Below are positions 43,538 to 51,927 of a stretch of 64,000 nucleotides of DNA, piece by piece. How positions within the stretch are numbered: position 1 is the first letter of the stretch; every line of letters begins with the position of its first letter. The translations under genes were made by a program, and so were the position numbers. Origin of the DNA: DATMER01 sp035556715 (lineage in GTDB: Bacteria; Acidobacteriota; Thermoanaerobaculia; Multivoradales; UBA5704); the NCBI GenBank assembly GCA_035556715.1, contig DATMER010000028.1, forward strand, positions 124,001 through 188,000. The letters run 5' to 3'. The notes beneath the pieces were generated by a model. The model had not been told where the DNA came from. It saw only the letters and a list, made by a program, of their open reading frames with translations, and searched no databases.

Positions 43538-45586
43538 TCAAATCGCCGACGCGACCTTAGGGATAGCCAGCCGCCCCTCGAGCGCCTTCTCCCGGCACCT
43601 GGCGGCGGGGATGGGCGGGCTGAAGAGGTAGCCTTGCACCTTGTTGCATCCCTGGCTGCGCAGGATCTCGAGCTGCGTCTCGTTCTCGACCCCCTCGGCC
43701 ACCACGTCGAGCTTCAGGCTGTGGGCGAGGCTGATCACGGCCGCCGTGATCTCGGCGCTGCCGCGGTCCGTGCCCAGGCCGCTGACGAACGAGCGGTCCA
43801 CCTTGAGGATGTCGATCGGCAGCGTCGTGAGATAGGAGAGCGACGAGTAGCCGGTGCCGAAGTCGTCGATCGCGATGCGGATGCCCAGCTCCTTGAGCCC
43901 GCGCATCACCGTCTTGCTCGCCTCGGCGTTCTGCATGGCCAGCGTCTCGGTGATCTCGAGCTGGAGCAGGGACGCCGGCAGCCCGGTCTCGGCGAGCACC
44001 TCCTGGATGCGGTCGAGCAGGTCGGGACGCTGGAACGGCCGGGCCGACAGGTTCACCGCCACGCGCACGTCCGCGCCATCCTTGTGCCACTCCGACACCT
44101 CGTGGCAGGCGGTCCGCAGCACCCAGAGGTCCACCGCGTTCGTCATGCCCGTGACCTCGGCCAGCCAGAGGAACTCCGCCGGACCCATCAGCCCCCGCTC
44201 GGGGTGCTGCCAGCGCAGCAGCGCCTCCACCCCCTCGATGACGCCCGTGCGGGCGTCCAGCACCGGCTGATAGAAGAGCACCAGCTCGCCGTGCACCAGG
44301 GCCTTGCGCAGGTCGTTCTCCAGGGCCAGCCGCTCCAGCGCGTTCGCGTCCATGGTGGGCGCGTACACCTGGTACTGGTCGCCGCCGTGCTCCTTGGCGT
44401 GATACATCGCGATCTCCGCCTTCCGGATCAGCTCGTCGGGGTCCGACCCGTCCTCGGGGAAGCGGCTGATGCCCACGCTCGTCGTGACGTACAGCTCCGT
44501 GCCCTGCACCGCGAACGGGCGGCGGATCAGGCCCAGGAGCTTGTCCGCGGTCTGGGCGATCTTCCACTCGCTGCTGATCACGGGCAGGAGCACCGCGAAG
44601 CCGTTGGCGCCCACGCGCGCCACGGTCTCCGTCTCCAGCAGGCTGCGCCGCAGGCGCTCGGTGATGGAGCGCAGGATCTCGTCGCCATAGGAATGACCGA
44701 GCGAGTCGTTGATCACCTTGAAGCGGTCGAGGTCGAGGAACAGCACGGCGCTACGCCCCTCGGGCCGCCGCTCGGCCCGGTGCAGGGACGCGGCCACGTG
44801 CTGCACGAGGAGGTTCCGGTTCGGCAGATCGGTGAGAGCGTCGTGGTAGGCCAGGTGCTCGGCCCGCGCCGACGCCACCATGACGCGCCGCCGCTCCTCC
44901 TCCAGGAGCCAGATGACCATGCCCACGCCCATCAGGAACTGCAACAGGAAGTCGACCGGCGTGAGATACGAGATGTAGCGCTGCGTGACTCCCATCACGG
45001 ACGGGGCGAGGAAGAGCACCAGATAATGGGCCTGCTGCAGCGCGGAGAGCAGGAAGGCGCCGGCCATGATGCGCTGCCCCATGCCGGCCGAGACCTCCTC
45101 GTTGCCCGCGCTCCACACCCAGTAGCCCGCGACCAGGAACGCTCCGGCCAGGCAGAGGGCGCGGATCCCCTCCGGCAGCAGCGACTCGACCGTGGGCTCG
45201 AACGTCAGCGAGCCCACCACGGGGACCACGGCCAGAACGGTCAGGACCGTCAGCAGGACGACCTGCGTGCGCCGCGACACGGGCTGCATCGTGGCCAGCT
45301 CGTAGGTGCCGAAGAGGAGCCAGGCGATCTGCCAATAGCCGGCGACCAGGGAGACGCTCGCGACGGCCGTGTTGATGAGGGGGTCGACAGGCCCGCTCTG
45401 GTTCAGGAAGAGCGCGAGGCTGGAGCTGGCCAGCGAGACGCAGAACGCCCACCAGCTCCAGGCCCAGGTGCGCAGGTACTCACGCTGGTAGAGGTGATGA
45501 AACCCAACCAGGACCAGCGCCAGGACAAGCGCGCCACCAGCCTGAGCCAGATGGCTCACGAAGATCACGAGGGTGCTGCTATTCAT
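43538..45586 (-). CDS. Membrane-bound c-di-GMP protein: 7-TM sensor, degenerate GGDEF, EAL phosphodiesterase
   Basis: 682 residues from ATG 45586; the longer frame upstream is rejected because MNSSTLVIFVSHLAQ starts a clear first helix. Residues 1-228 hold about seven helices (MASE-like sensor). Residues about 240-410 are a GGDEF domain whose signature is GANGF (326-330) instead of GGDEF, so cyclase activity is doubtful. The EAL domain (about 425-670) keeps VEALLRWQHPE, IDDFGTGYSSLSYL and VQGYLFSPPIPA, consistent with active c-di-GMP hydrolysis. Likely controls surface or biofilm functions such as the polysaccharide and pilus genes in this window. Confidence 0.88.
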   Translation of the reverse strand: MNSSTLVIFVSHLAQAGGALVLALVLVGFHHLYQREYLRTWAWSWWAFCVSLASSSLALFLNQSGPVDPLINTAVASVSLVAGYWQIAWLLFGTYELATMQPVSRRTQVVLLTVLTVLAVVPVVGSLTFEPTVESLLPEGIRALCLAGAFLVAGYWVWSAGNEEVSAGMGQRIMAGAFLLSALQQAHYLVLFLAPSVMGVTQRYISYLTPVDFLLQFLMGVGMVIWLLEEERRRVMVASARAEHLAYHDALTDLPNRNLLVQHVAASLHRAERRPEGRSAVLFLDLDRFKVINDSLGHSYGDEILRSITERLRRSLLETETVARVGANGFAVLLPVISSEWKIAQTADKLLGLIRRPFAVQGTELYVTTSVGISRFPEDGSDPDELIRKAEIAMYHAKEHGGDQYQVYAPTMDANALERLALENDLRKALVHGELVLFYQPVLDARTGVIEGVEALLRWQHPERGLMGPAEFLWLAEVTGMTNAVDLWVLRTACHEVSEWHKDGADVRVAVNLSARPFQRPDLLDRIQEVLAETGLPASLLQLEITETLAMQNAEASKTVMRGLKELGIRIAIDDFGTGYSSLSYLTTLPIDILKVDRSFVSGLGTDRGSAEITAAVISLAHSLKLDVVAEGVENETQLEILRSQGCNKVQGYLFSPPIPAARCREKALEGRLAIPKVASAI

Positions 45587-45786
45587 TGTTCCGCCCGCTA
45601 TCTTAAACGAAGCAGGCGCTTTTCGGCTCGTCTCCGTCCGAAGGGACCCCTTGATCGCAAAGGAGTTGGGACCAGCCGCACCTTTTTCTGGGGAGCGACG
45701 AGACGAAGGCTTCCAATCTGGAGAAAAACCTTCGCCGGTCCCCGCCGGCTTGCCCGGTCCTCCCCGGTTGTGATGCACTCTGGAGC

Positions 45787-46194
45787 ATGACCCGACAGGA
45801 CTACGAGGAGCGCCGGCGGCGGCTGGATGACGAGCTGCGTGCCGGGCAGGAGCTGCTGGACGCGAGCCACTGGGCACAGGTGAGGGCCCTGGACCTGCTC
45901 TGGACGGCCCAGACGGGGGAGGCCGCGCTGCCGGACAAAAAGGCACGGCGTCCCGCCATGGAGCTGCACGACGCGGTATTCAGTAGCTTGGATCAGCTCC
46001 CGGAGGTGTTCACGAAGGACGATGTCTGCCGTATTCTGGGCGAGACGCCGGACCGCCGCGCCCTCTACCGGGTCCTGCACAACCTGGTCTTTGATGGATG
46101 GCTCAAGATCGAGGAGGTGGGGACAGCCAGGATTCCCTCGTCCTACCGGCGGCTGGTATCGCCGGGAAGTGCCCAGGGGACGCCGCGCTCCTGA
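45787..46194 (+). CDS. Small protein with coiled-coil N-terminus and winged-helix-like C-terminus
   Basis: 135 residues, ATG start. Residues about 1-45 (DYEERRRRLDDELRAGQELL) are charged and helical. Residues about 75-125 (FTKDDVCRILGETPDRRALY, RVLHNLVFDGWLKIEEVG) look like a winged helix-turn-helix. A small DNA-binding protein is inferred; no family was recognised. Tandem array 3 occupies the DNA downstream of its stop, so it is the one small candidate DNA-binding protein directly beside an array. Divergent from the EAL gene; the 200-bp gap between them holds no gene. Confidence 0.7.
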   Translation: MTRQDYEERRRRLDDELRAGQELLDASHWAQVRALDLLWTAQTGEAALPDKKARRPAMELHDAVFSSLDQLPEVFTKDDVCRILGETPDRRALYRVLHNLVFDGWLKIEEVGTARIPSSYRRLVSPGSAQGTPRS

Positions 46195-46300
46195 TGCTGG
46201 ACGCTCCCGCGCCGGATGAAGACAGCGCCGTTCCGAACCGGGCTGACGGCCTTCTGCTGGAAGACGTTCCCTTCGGGACGGGGGAGACCGCGGTCCCAGG

Positions 46301-46637
46301 TTGCGACGCTGCACCCGCGGGTTGAGACGCTGCGATCCCGACGGGAGCGTCCCAACCCTGGACGGGAGCATCGCAGCCCGTGGGTCCCGAGTCTCCACCC
46401 GGGACGGCAGCGTCGCAACCCGGCATGGCAGCGTCCGCAACCCGCGGGTTTCGCGTCGCAACCCGGGATCGCAGCGTCGCAACTTAAAATGTTGGCGTCC
46501 AACCCGCGGGTGCAGTGTCGCAACCCGGGACGGGAGCGTCCCCCTTTTGAGATGGTAGCGTCGCCATCCGGGATGCGAATCCTCCTGCCTGGATCGCAGC
46601 GTCTCAACGCGGGATCGCCGCGTCGCAAACTTCCACG
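46301..46637. repeat. Degenerate 21-bp tandem array 3
   Basis: About sixteen units of mostly 21 bp (range 20-22) start at 46301, 46322, 46344, 46365, 46386, 46407, 46428, 46449, 46471, 46492, 46512, 46533, 46555, 46576, 46596 and 46617. The usual core is GCAGCGTCGCAACCCGGGA; strongest units are 46407, 46428, 46471, 46512 and 46596. Degenerate units seem to continue leftward to about 46260. Length changes of one base between units shift all reading frames. It lies between the winged-helix-like gene and the SRPBCC-like gene, ending 34 bp before its ATG. Confidence 0.85.
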
Positions 46638-46670
46638 GGAGAGGCCCCCGTGTCCCCCAGGAGATCTGCC

Positions 46671-46762
46671 ATGAGCTCGGAGAACGGCTCCCTCGACCGC
46701 CACCTGCCCGTCTACCATCACCGGGAGGTGCACGAGGTGACGATATCGGCCGACCCGAGCAG
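46671..46762 (+). pseudogene. N-terminal part of frameshifted SRPBCC-like gene
   Basis: ATG 46671 has AGGAGA 7-12 bp upstream and opens 30 codons (MSSENGSLDRHLPVYHHREV onward) ending in TGA at 46761-46763. The protein reads into HEVTISADPSR, exactly where the next reading frame continues as VMRAIRELR. Restoring one G in the AGGTG at 46761 would join the two into one protein (SRVMRAIREL). This is either a natural single-base deletion or a sequencing/assembly error. Confidence 0.65.
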
Positions 46763-47248
46763 GTGATGCGGGCCATTCGGGAGCTGAGAGGTCGTGACGT
46801 TGCCCTCGCGCGTCCCCTCTTCGCCCTGCGATCCCTGCCCGCCTGGCTGCTGAGGCGTCCGGTGCGTCATACCGACCCGGACCAGAGGGTCGTGGACACC
46901 ATCCTGAAGGGCGGCTTCACCCTCCTCGACGAGAGCCCGTTCGAGATGGTCGTCGGAGTCATCGGCCGCTTCTGGCAGCTCTCGGCCGCCCTGGTCCCCT
47001 TCTCCGGTCCCGCCGACTTCGCGACCTTCGACCGCGAAGGCAACGCCAAGGGCGTGATGAACTTCACGGTCGAGCCCCTCGCGGAAGGCCGCACCCGTCT
47101 GCGCACCGAGACGCGCGTCCTCCCCCTCGACCGCTCCGCCGCCCGCAAGTTCCGGCTCTACTGGCTCTTCGTCCGTCCCGGAAGCGGCCTGATCCGCTGG
47201 ATCTGGCTGGCGGCGATCAAGCGGCGGGCGGAGAAGGAGGCGACATGA
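46763..47248 (+). CDS. SRPBCC-like protein (C-terminal part of frameshifted gene)
   Basis: 161 residues from GTG 46763; the original start is probably 46671 in another frame. The sequence (GGFTLLDESPFEMVVGVIGR, FVRPGSGLIRWIWLAAIKRR and GNAKGVMNFTVEPLAEGRTR) fits SRPBCC/START-like hydrophobic-cavity proteins, and the lost N-terminal HEVTISADPSR begins the first strand of that fold. Its stop overlaps the GNAT gene by 4 bp (ATGA). Ligand unknown. If the frameshift is real, the protein would be truncated. Confidence 0.7.
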   Translation: MMRAIRELRGRDVALARPLFALRSLPAWLLRRPVRHTDPDQRVVDTILKGGFTLLDESPFEMVVGVIGRFWQLSAALVPFSGPADFATFDREGNAKGVMNFTVEPLAEGRTRLRTETRVLPLDRSAARKFRLYWLFVRPGSGLIRWIWLAAIKRRAEKEAT

Positions 47249-47730
47249 TCGAGATCCGCAGGGCCAAAGACTCCGACTTCGACGGCATCTGGGACATCTT
47301 GCACGAGGTCGTCCAAGGCGGAGACACCTATCTCTACGATCCGGACACGACCCGAGAGCAGGCCTACGCCACTTGGATGTCCAAGGAAGTGGCCACGTAC
47401 GTCGCGATCCTGGATGGCGAGATCGTGGGCACCTACATCCTGAAGCCAAACCACGTCGGGCTCGGCTCGCACGTTGCCAACGCGGGCTACATGGTCAAGA
47501 GAGACGCGAGCGGGAAGGGGATTGGAACAGCCCTCTGCGAGCACTCGATGGAGGAGGCGCGGCGCCAAGGCTTCCTGGCGATGCAGTTCAACATGGTCGT
47601 GAGCACCAACGAGCGGGCCGTGGCTCTGTGGCAGCGGATGGGATTCGCGATCGTGGGGACGCTTCCGAAAGTTTTTCGCCACAGCAGGCAGGGACTGGTG
47701 GATGCGTTTGTAATGCACCGGTTCCTTTGA
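47245..47730 (+). CDS. GNAT-family N-acetyltransferase
   Basis: 161 residues. GNAT fold: IEIRRAKDSDFDGIWDILHE at the N-terminus, a central strand AILDGEIVGTYILKPN, the acetyl-CoA motif A around VKRDASGKGIGTALCEHSME and motif B FLAMQFNMVVSTNERAVALW followed by QRMGFAIVGTLPKVFRH. It transfers acetyl from acetyl-CoA to an unidentified amine. Overlaps the upstream gene by four bases and is followed by a hairpin at 47747. Confidence 0.88.
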   Translation: MIEIRRAKDSDFDGIWDILHEVVQGGDTYLYDPDTTREQAYATWMSKEVATYVAILDGEIVGTYILKPNHVGLGSHVANAGYMVKRDASGKGIGTALCEHSMEEARRQGFLAMQFNMVVSTNERAVALWQRMGFAIVGTLPKVFRHSRQGLVDAFVMHRFL

Positions 47731-47746
47731 TCGTTGATCGTCAGTG

Positions 47747-47767
47747 CTCGGAGAGTTGCTCTCCGAG
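47747..47767. terminator. Perfect hairpin downstream of the GNAT gene
   Basis: A 9-bp perfect stem CTCGGAGAG/CTCTCCGAG with a TTG loop, 17 bp after the GNAT stop. No T-run follows, so termination is not certain. The 200 bp from here to ATG 47931 contain no gene; a short inverted repeat (CATCCCCTGTGCGGGAGATG) near 47790-47809 is the other visible structure. Confidence 0.4.
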
Positions 47768-47930
47768 GACTAGGCGTACATCTCATGCACATCCCCTGTG
47801 CGGGAGATGTCGCCCAGGATTGAGCAGGGGACGGCCTGCCTGGGGTAAGCCTAAACAAACCAGACAGTTGCGTGGCTCTGTCGGAGTGGCACGACCCTCG
47901 CTCTCTCGGGATGGTGGAAGGAGGTACGCC

Positions 47931-48332
47931 ATGTTCCTGACACTTCTTGCGGTCACATTCACGATCGCGGTGCTGTGCTCGTTCGCCGTGGCCCGGCTCT
48001 TCGACAAGCCGATCGGGGCCATCCTTTCCAGGATCGTGGCCGAGCAGCTGAGCAGCGCCTGGCACCGTTACATCAAGTTTGCCATCTATGTGGTCGGCGT
48101 TTCGGGCGGGGTACGGATCTGGGAGCTGGAGAAGTACATCACCCCACGGTCCAAGGAGGTCGAGGTGCCGGTGCTCAATTCCGATCGCTGGGTCCTCGAG
48201 GTCTATCGGACCGTCATCGAGACACTCCAGAGTGTTGCCTGGATGCTTCTTGTCTTCTTCGTCTTCGCGCTCATCGCCTACGTGGTCGTGCGCGGCTTCG
48301 AGCTGCGCCGGGGATCAGGCGCGTCCAGCTAG
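47931..48332 (+). CDS. Small membrane protein
   Basis: 133 residues from ATG 47931 with GGAAGGAGG upstream. Three hydrophobic stretches are visible: LTLLAVTFTIAVLCSFAVA at the N-terminus, FAIYVVGVSGGVRIWELEKY in the middle and a C-terminal AWMLLVFFVFALIAYVVVRG. No motif or family was recognised. Its 3' end overlaps the convergent GH25 gene by 18 bp. Confidence 0.7.
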   Translation: MFLTLLAVTFTIAVLCSFAVARLFDKPIGAILSRIVAEQLSSAWHRYIKFAIYVVGVSGGVRIWELEKYITPRSKEVEVPVLNSDRWVLEVYRTVIETLQSVAWMLLVFFVFALIAYVVVRGFELRRGSGASS

Positions 48333-48938
48333 CTCCTGGAGCTGCTGGAGCGTGCCGCTGAACACGTCGAGGTCCACGGAGCCCGTCACGCCCGATACGG
48401 AGCCGGATTGGGAATGCTGCCAGAACAGCCAGGAGGTCCAGCCCTTTGGCAACACCGGCTGGGAGGCATAGTCCGCAAGCCAGAGCGGATAGCGGGTGAG
48501 GGAGAGGTCCGGCTCATGGGAATTCCAGAAGCCCGGAGCGGTGTAGAGGATCGGCTGGCGCCCTGTCGCCTGCTCCACGAGCTGGAGCCAGGTGGCAACT
48601 CCGCTCCAGATCTGCGCGTCGCTGGCTCCGCCCGTGACCTCGACGTCGAGGACGGGCGGAAGATCGCCGGGGGAGAACTGCACCGTAGCAAGGAAGAGAT
48701 GCGCCTGGCTCGCCGCGTCGTCGTTCGCCAGGAAAAAGTGGTAGGCGCCCCGCACGAGGCCAGCCGTGTTGATGCCGGCCCAGTTCGCGTGGAACTGCGG
48801 GTCCACGTACGTGATCCCCTCGGTAGCCTTGGCGAAGACAAAGGTAATTCCCGCCTGGGCGACCTGCTGCCAGTCGACAGTGCCCTGGAAATGCGAGACG
48901 TCGATGCCCTGGATGTCCTGGACCCCCTGCGTCGGCAT
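48315..48938 (-). CDS. GH25 family lysozyme
   Basis: 207 residues from ATG 48938. GH25 hallmarks: GIDVSHFQGTVDWQQVAQAG at the N-terminus, FVFAKATEGITYVDPQF, GAYHFFLANDDAASQAH, the catalytic-site LPPVLDVEVTG (Asp and Glu), GRQPILYTAPGFWN and the terminal LFWQHSQSGSVSGVTGSVDL. Such enzymes cleave the beta-1,4 bond between N-acetylmuramic acid and N-acetylglucosamine. No signal peptide or holin is next to it; secretion would need another route. Role in cell-wall turnover or competition is inferred. Confidence 0.9.
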   Translation of the reverse strand: MPTQGVQDIQGIDVSHFQGTVDWQQVAQAGITFVFAKATEGITYVDPQFHANWAGINTAGLVRGAYHFFLANDDAASQAHLFLATVQFSPGDLPPVLDVEVTGGASDAQIWSGVATWLQLVEQATGRQPILYTAPGFWNSHEPDLSLTRYPLWLADYASQPVLPKGWTSWLFWQHSQSGSVSGVTGSVDLDVFSGTLQQLQELAGRA

Positions 48939-48997
48939 GCTCTCTCCTCTCGTGCGAGTCCGGGCTTTATACCACGTTACCAAGAAAGGAAGGCGTG

Positions 48998-49462
48998 ATG
49001 AACAAGTCGAGAGCTGTGGCCGTGGTCCTGCTGTGTCTGGTCGGAGCCGGTAGTCTTCCCGCGGCTCCCAGGAAGGCGCAGGACCGGACCGGTCAGGTGA
49101 TCTTCAAGGACGTGGCGAGCGAGGATCTGAGCAGGACCAGGATCCTCAAGGTCACGGTCGTGCAGGAGCTGCCGGACGCGCTGGTGGTCGACGTCGAGTA
49201 TAACCGCGCCTCGGATTACGAAGGCGAGCTCGGCCTGTCAGTGATCCCGGACATGCCGCACTGGTCGGTCACCCATATCCATCTGCAACCGGGAAGGCAC
49301 ATCGTCTCGCAGGAGATCGCCATCCAGGAGGAGGTCAAAGCGCCGCAGACTTCCAACAACCTGTCTATCCAGATCCAGCACTACCAGGACCGGAAGTACA
49401 AGGGGGAGATCTTTACCCGGATCGTCCCCTTCGAAAAGGTCTGGAAGCCGCGTCAGCGCTGA
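48998..49462 (+). CDS. Secreted protein of unknown function
   Basis: 154 residues from ATG 48998 (GTG 48995 is also possible), preceded by AAAGGAAGG. Signal peptide about 1-24 (VAVVLLCLVGAGSLPAAP). The mature protein is a small beta-rich domain with IFKDVASEDLSRTRILKVTV, YNRASDYEGELGLSVIPDMP and QISIQHY-like strands. No family or catalytic motif is visible. It converges on the PHP/propeller gene with a 10-bp overlap. Confidence 0.7.
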   Translation: MNKSRAVAVVLLCLVGAGSLPAAPRKAQDRTGQVIFKDVASEDLSRTRILKVTVVQELPDALVVDVEYNRASDYEGELGLSVIPDMPHWSVTHIHLQPGRHIVSQEIAIQEEVKAPQTSNNLSIQIQHYQDRKYKGEIFTRIVPFEKVWKPRQR

Positions 49463-51759
49463 CGGCTGACCCAGATCGGCGACGACCAGGCTTGGTGGCC
49501 GTCGACCTGGGTCACGCGCACGTAGTAGGCCGTCTCCCCGGAGGGTTTGACGGCGTCCTCAAACTTGATCTCGAGCCGGCTCAGGTCTTCCGTTGGCACG
49601 CGTTTGCCCCCCTGCGGATCGCCGGGATCGTAGACGTAGACGGCTCCGCGGGAGGTCCCGGCTACCTGTTCGAGCCGGATCACCGCGAAGGTGTCCACGA
49701 GGTCGCGCACGATTTCGACGCGGTCGATGGCCGCGGTGCCCTCGACATAGACAGAGAGATCGATTCGATCATCAGCCTGGATCTTCGATCCCATGGGTTC
49801 GCCGTCGATCGTGAAGTCGAGGACGATCCGGGCTCCGGATGTGGCGTAGTTGCGGCGGGCGCGGATGGCGTCGAAGAGCGAGCCCCGGTCGAGACGCTCG
49901 GCCAGGATGGCCGTGACGCCACCCTCGCCGGGTGTGAGGTGGTGGGTGTCGCTCGCTCCCATGACTCCGACGTGGCGGCCTCGGCGCAAGGCATCCTGAT
50001 ACTGATGCCCCGGTATCTGCCGGCGTCCCTCGAATGGATTGCCGTAGAACTCGTAGCGCCCGTGCCACGAGGAAATCTCGAAGTTGGGCTCGAGCTCCTC
50101 ATCGTGGGACGCGTCCGGGTTCCAGCGCCCCCAGGTCGCGTGCCCCGTGTGATGGGGCGACATCACGCCTCCCGTGCGATGGAGATGGGCGTGAAGCTCT
50201 TCGATCGTGTCTCCCTCGGGCGACATGGCGCTGAGATGCGGTCCTCCGTCGTCCCGGTGCAGGATCACGCGATGCCCGTAAAGGACCCCGGCGGTCCATT
50301 CCCAACCGGAAAGGCTCACGAAACGTCCGGGTTGATCGAAAGTCGACGCGGTCGAGCGCACCTCCGCGAACTCGGTCGGTTGCAGCCGGCCCATCTCGGC
50401 GTGATCGCTCACCACGGCGAAGTCGAGGCCGAGATGATCCCTGGATAGCACGAGCAATTGATCTGGCAATCCGGTCTTGCCGTCGCTCAGGATGCTGTGC
50501 GTGTGCGGGTCTCCGAAAAAAATCTGCCAGCGTCCGTCGCGGGTCTTCACGGTGCGGGGTGGCGGGCCGGGCAGCATGGGCTCGTCCGTGTCGCCGAGCA
50601 CCTCTTCGGGCGCGGGCGACAGGGGAGCGGGGGACCATCCCTCCGCGCCCTCCGCGGGAACTGTCGCTCTTCCGACCAGGACCACGTTGGGGTTTCCCAG
50701 CGTGTTGTAGGAGTCCACGTCCCCACCGCCGAGCGCTTCCTCCTCGCCGGGACGGGGGAGGATCTGGCCTTCCCATGCGAGCTCGAGGCTGCCATCGGGG
50801 CGGGCCGCGGCTACCGGCCACTCGTCGCGGCCCGGCGAGAAGTCGGTCAGGTGCAGCTCCGGAGACCAGCGCTCGCCGTCGTGGACGCGGCCCCAGAGAT
50901 CGAAGTTGTGGGCTCCGGTGGCGTCGGTGCGCCAGATGATCCAGGCGCGGTCCCTGGCGTCGAGGAAGACGCGGGGGTAATTCTGGGTCTGCTTCCACTT
51001 CCAGTAGGCGGGCACGGCGTCGTTGGGCGTCTTGTTGAGCAGCCCGTAGCTCACCTGGCCTGGAAGCGCGCCGGGGACGACTCCGGGAGGAGACCACCAG
51101 CGTCCTTGCCGGTACACGCGGACGAACGCGTCGCCGGAGTGGCGGTCCACCCGCAGGGGCTCGCTCCCGTGGCTGCGCATCGAATTCCAGGCGAGCCACA
51201 GGCTGCCATCGCGGGCACATGCGAGGGAAGGGGAATCGTCCACCCGCCCGTCGCTCGTCGCTGCCATCGGCGCATCGATCGCAGGCGCTCCGCTCCCTGC
51301 CTGCGCCCGGGCCACCCAGATGTCGAAGTTGCCGGAGCGGGTCGAGTCCCAGGCGATCCAAACGCTGCCGTCCGGCGCCGCAGCCAGGACTGGCCGGCGG
51401 TCCGAGCCGGGGCTTTCGATCCGCGCCGGACGGCTGAGACGGCCCCGGTCGAAGAAGGCGATCCCTATCTCGAATCCGTGGGCCCGCGGAACCTCCCACG
51501 CAACCCACACCCTGCCGCGGGAGTCCACGGCGATCGCGGGATGGAGCCCGTCCGAGATCCGTTGCTCGGCAGTCCACTCTCGACCATCCTGGCGCCGGGT
51601 GAACACGCCCCAGACCCCGGCGCGGAGACCGTGCCAGACGACCCAGGGCCGGTCCTCGCGATCGAGCGCCATGGCCGTTCCTCCCTCGGTCCCCTCGCCG
51701 GAGTCGAGACGGGTCTCCGCGGACCATCCCTGCGTTCCGCGGCTGCGGGCAACGGTCAC
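49453..51759 (-). CDS. PHP-superfamily (DUF3604-like) protein with N-terminal propeller; true start probably upstream
   Basis: 768 residues from the first standard start codon (GTG 51759), but the same frame continues upstream to about 51921 and encodes a typical signal peptide (QLTTALLLSLFALTGV) and the first blade (LDPAGTLWLAWSSTREGRD). Residues about 1-400 form WD/BNR-like blades such as GRVWVAWEVPRAHGFEIGIA. The C-terminal part has the metal-binding FGDPHTHSILSDGKTGLP, VVSDHAEMGRLQ, MSPHHTGHATWGRW and MGASDTHHLTPG of the PHP superfamily. Likely a secreted metallohydrolase or phosphoesterase-like enzyme; substrate unknown. Confidence 0.8.
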   Translation of the reverse strand: MTVARSRGTQGWSAETRLDSGEGTEGGTAMALDREDRPWVVWHGLRAGVWGVFTRRQDGREWTAEQRISDGLHPAIAVDSRGRVWVAWEVPRAHGFEIGIAFFDRGRLSRPARIESPGSDRRPVLAAAPDGSVWIAWDSTRSGNFDIWVARAQAGSGAPAIDAPMAATSDGRVDDSPSLACARDGSLWLAWNSMRSHGSEPLRVDRHSGDAFVRVYRQGRWWSPPGVVPGALPGQVSYGLLNKTPNDAVPAYWKWKQTQNYPRVFLDARDRAWIIWRTDATGAHNFDLWGRVHDGERWSPELHLTDFSPGRDEWPVAAARPDGSLELAWEGQILPRPGEEEALGGGDVDSYNTLGNPNVVLVGRATVPAEGAEGWSPAPLSPAPEEVLGDTDEPMLPGPPPRTVKTRDGRWQIFFGDPHTHSILSDGKTGLPDQLLVLSRDHLGLDFAVVSDHAEMGRLQPTEFAEVRSTASTFDQPGRFVSLSGWEWTAGVLYGHRVILHRDDGGPHLSAMSPEGDTIEELHAHLHRTGGVMSPHHTGHATWGRWNPDASHDEELEPNFEISSWHGRYEFYGNPFEGRRQIPGHQYQDALRRGRHVGVMGASDTHHLTPGEGGVTAILAERLDRGSLFDAIRARRNYATSGARIVLDFTIDGEPMGSKIQADDRIDLSVYVEGTAAIDRVEIVRDLVDTFAVIRLEQVAGTSRGAVYVYDPGDPQGGKRVPTEDLSRLEIKFEDAVKPSGETAYYVRVTQVDGHQAWSSPIWVSRQR

Positions 51760-51927
51760 GTCCCGGCCTTCGCGGGTGGACGACCAGGCGAGCCAGAGCG
51801 TGCCCGCGGGATCGAGAGCGATCGCGGGGTACTTGTCGTGATGGCCGGCCGAGGTGGGAGACTCGACGCCGGTCAGCGCAAAAAGCGAGAGAAGGAGCGC
51901 CGTTGTCAGTTGGATGATGATCTCTCC

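Noticed and set aside
46143..46776. Open frames on both strands through array 3
   Set aside because: Units of 20 and 22 bp shift the frame, several frames are open at once and none resembles a protein family.
47760..47930. Possible riboswitch or small RNA before the membrane protein at 47931
   Set aside because: Only short local inverted repeats were found and no known conserved core was recognised.
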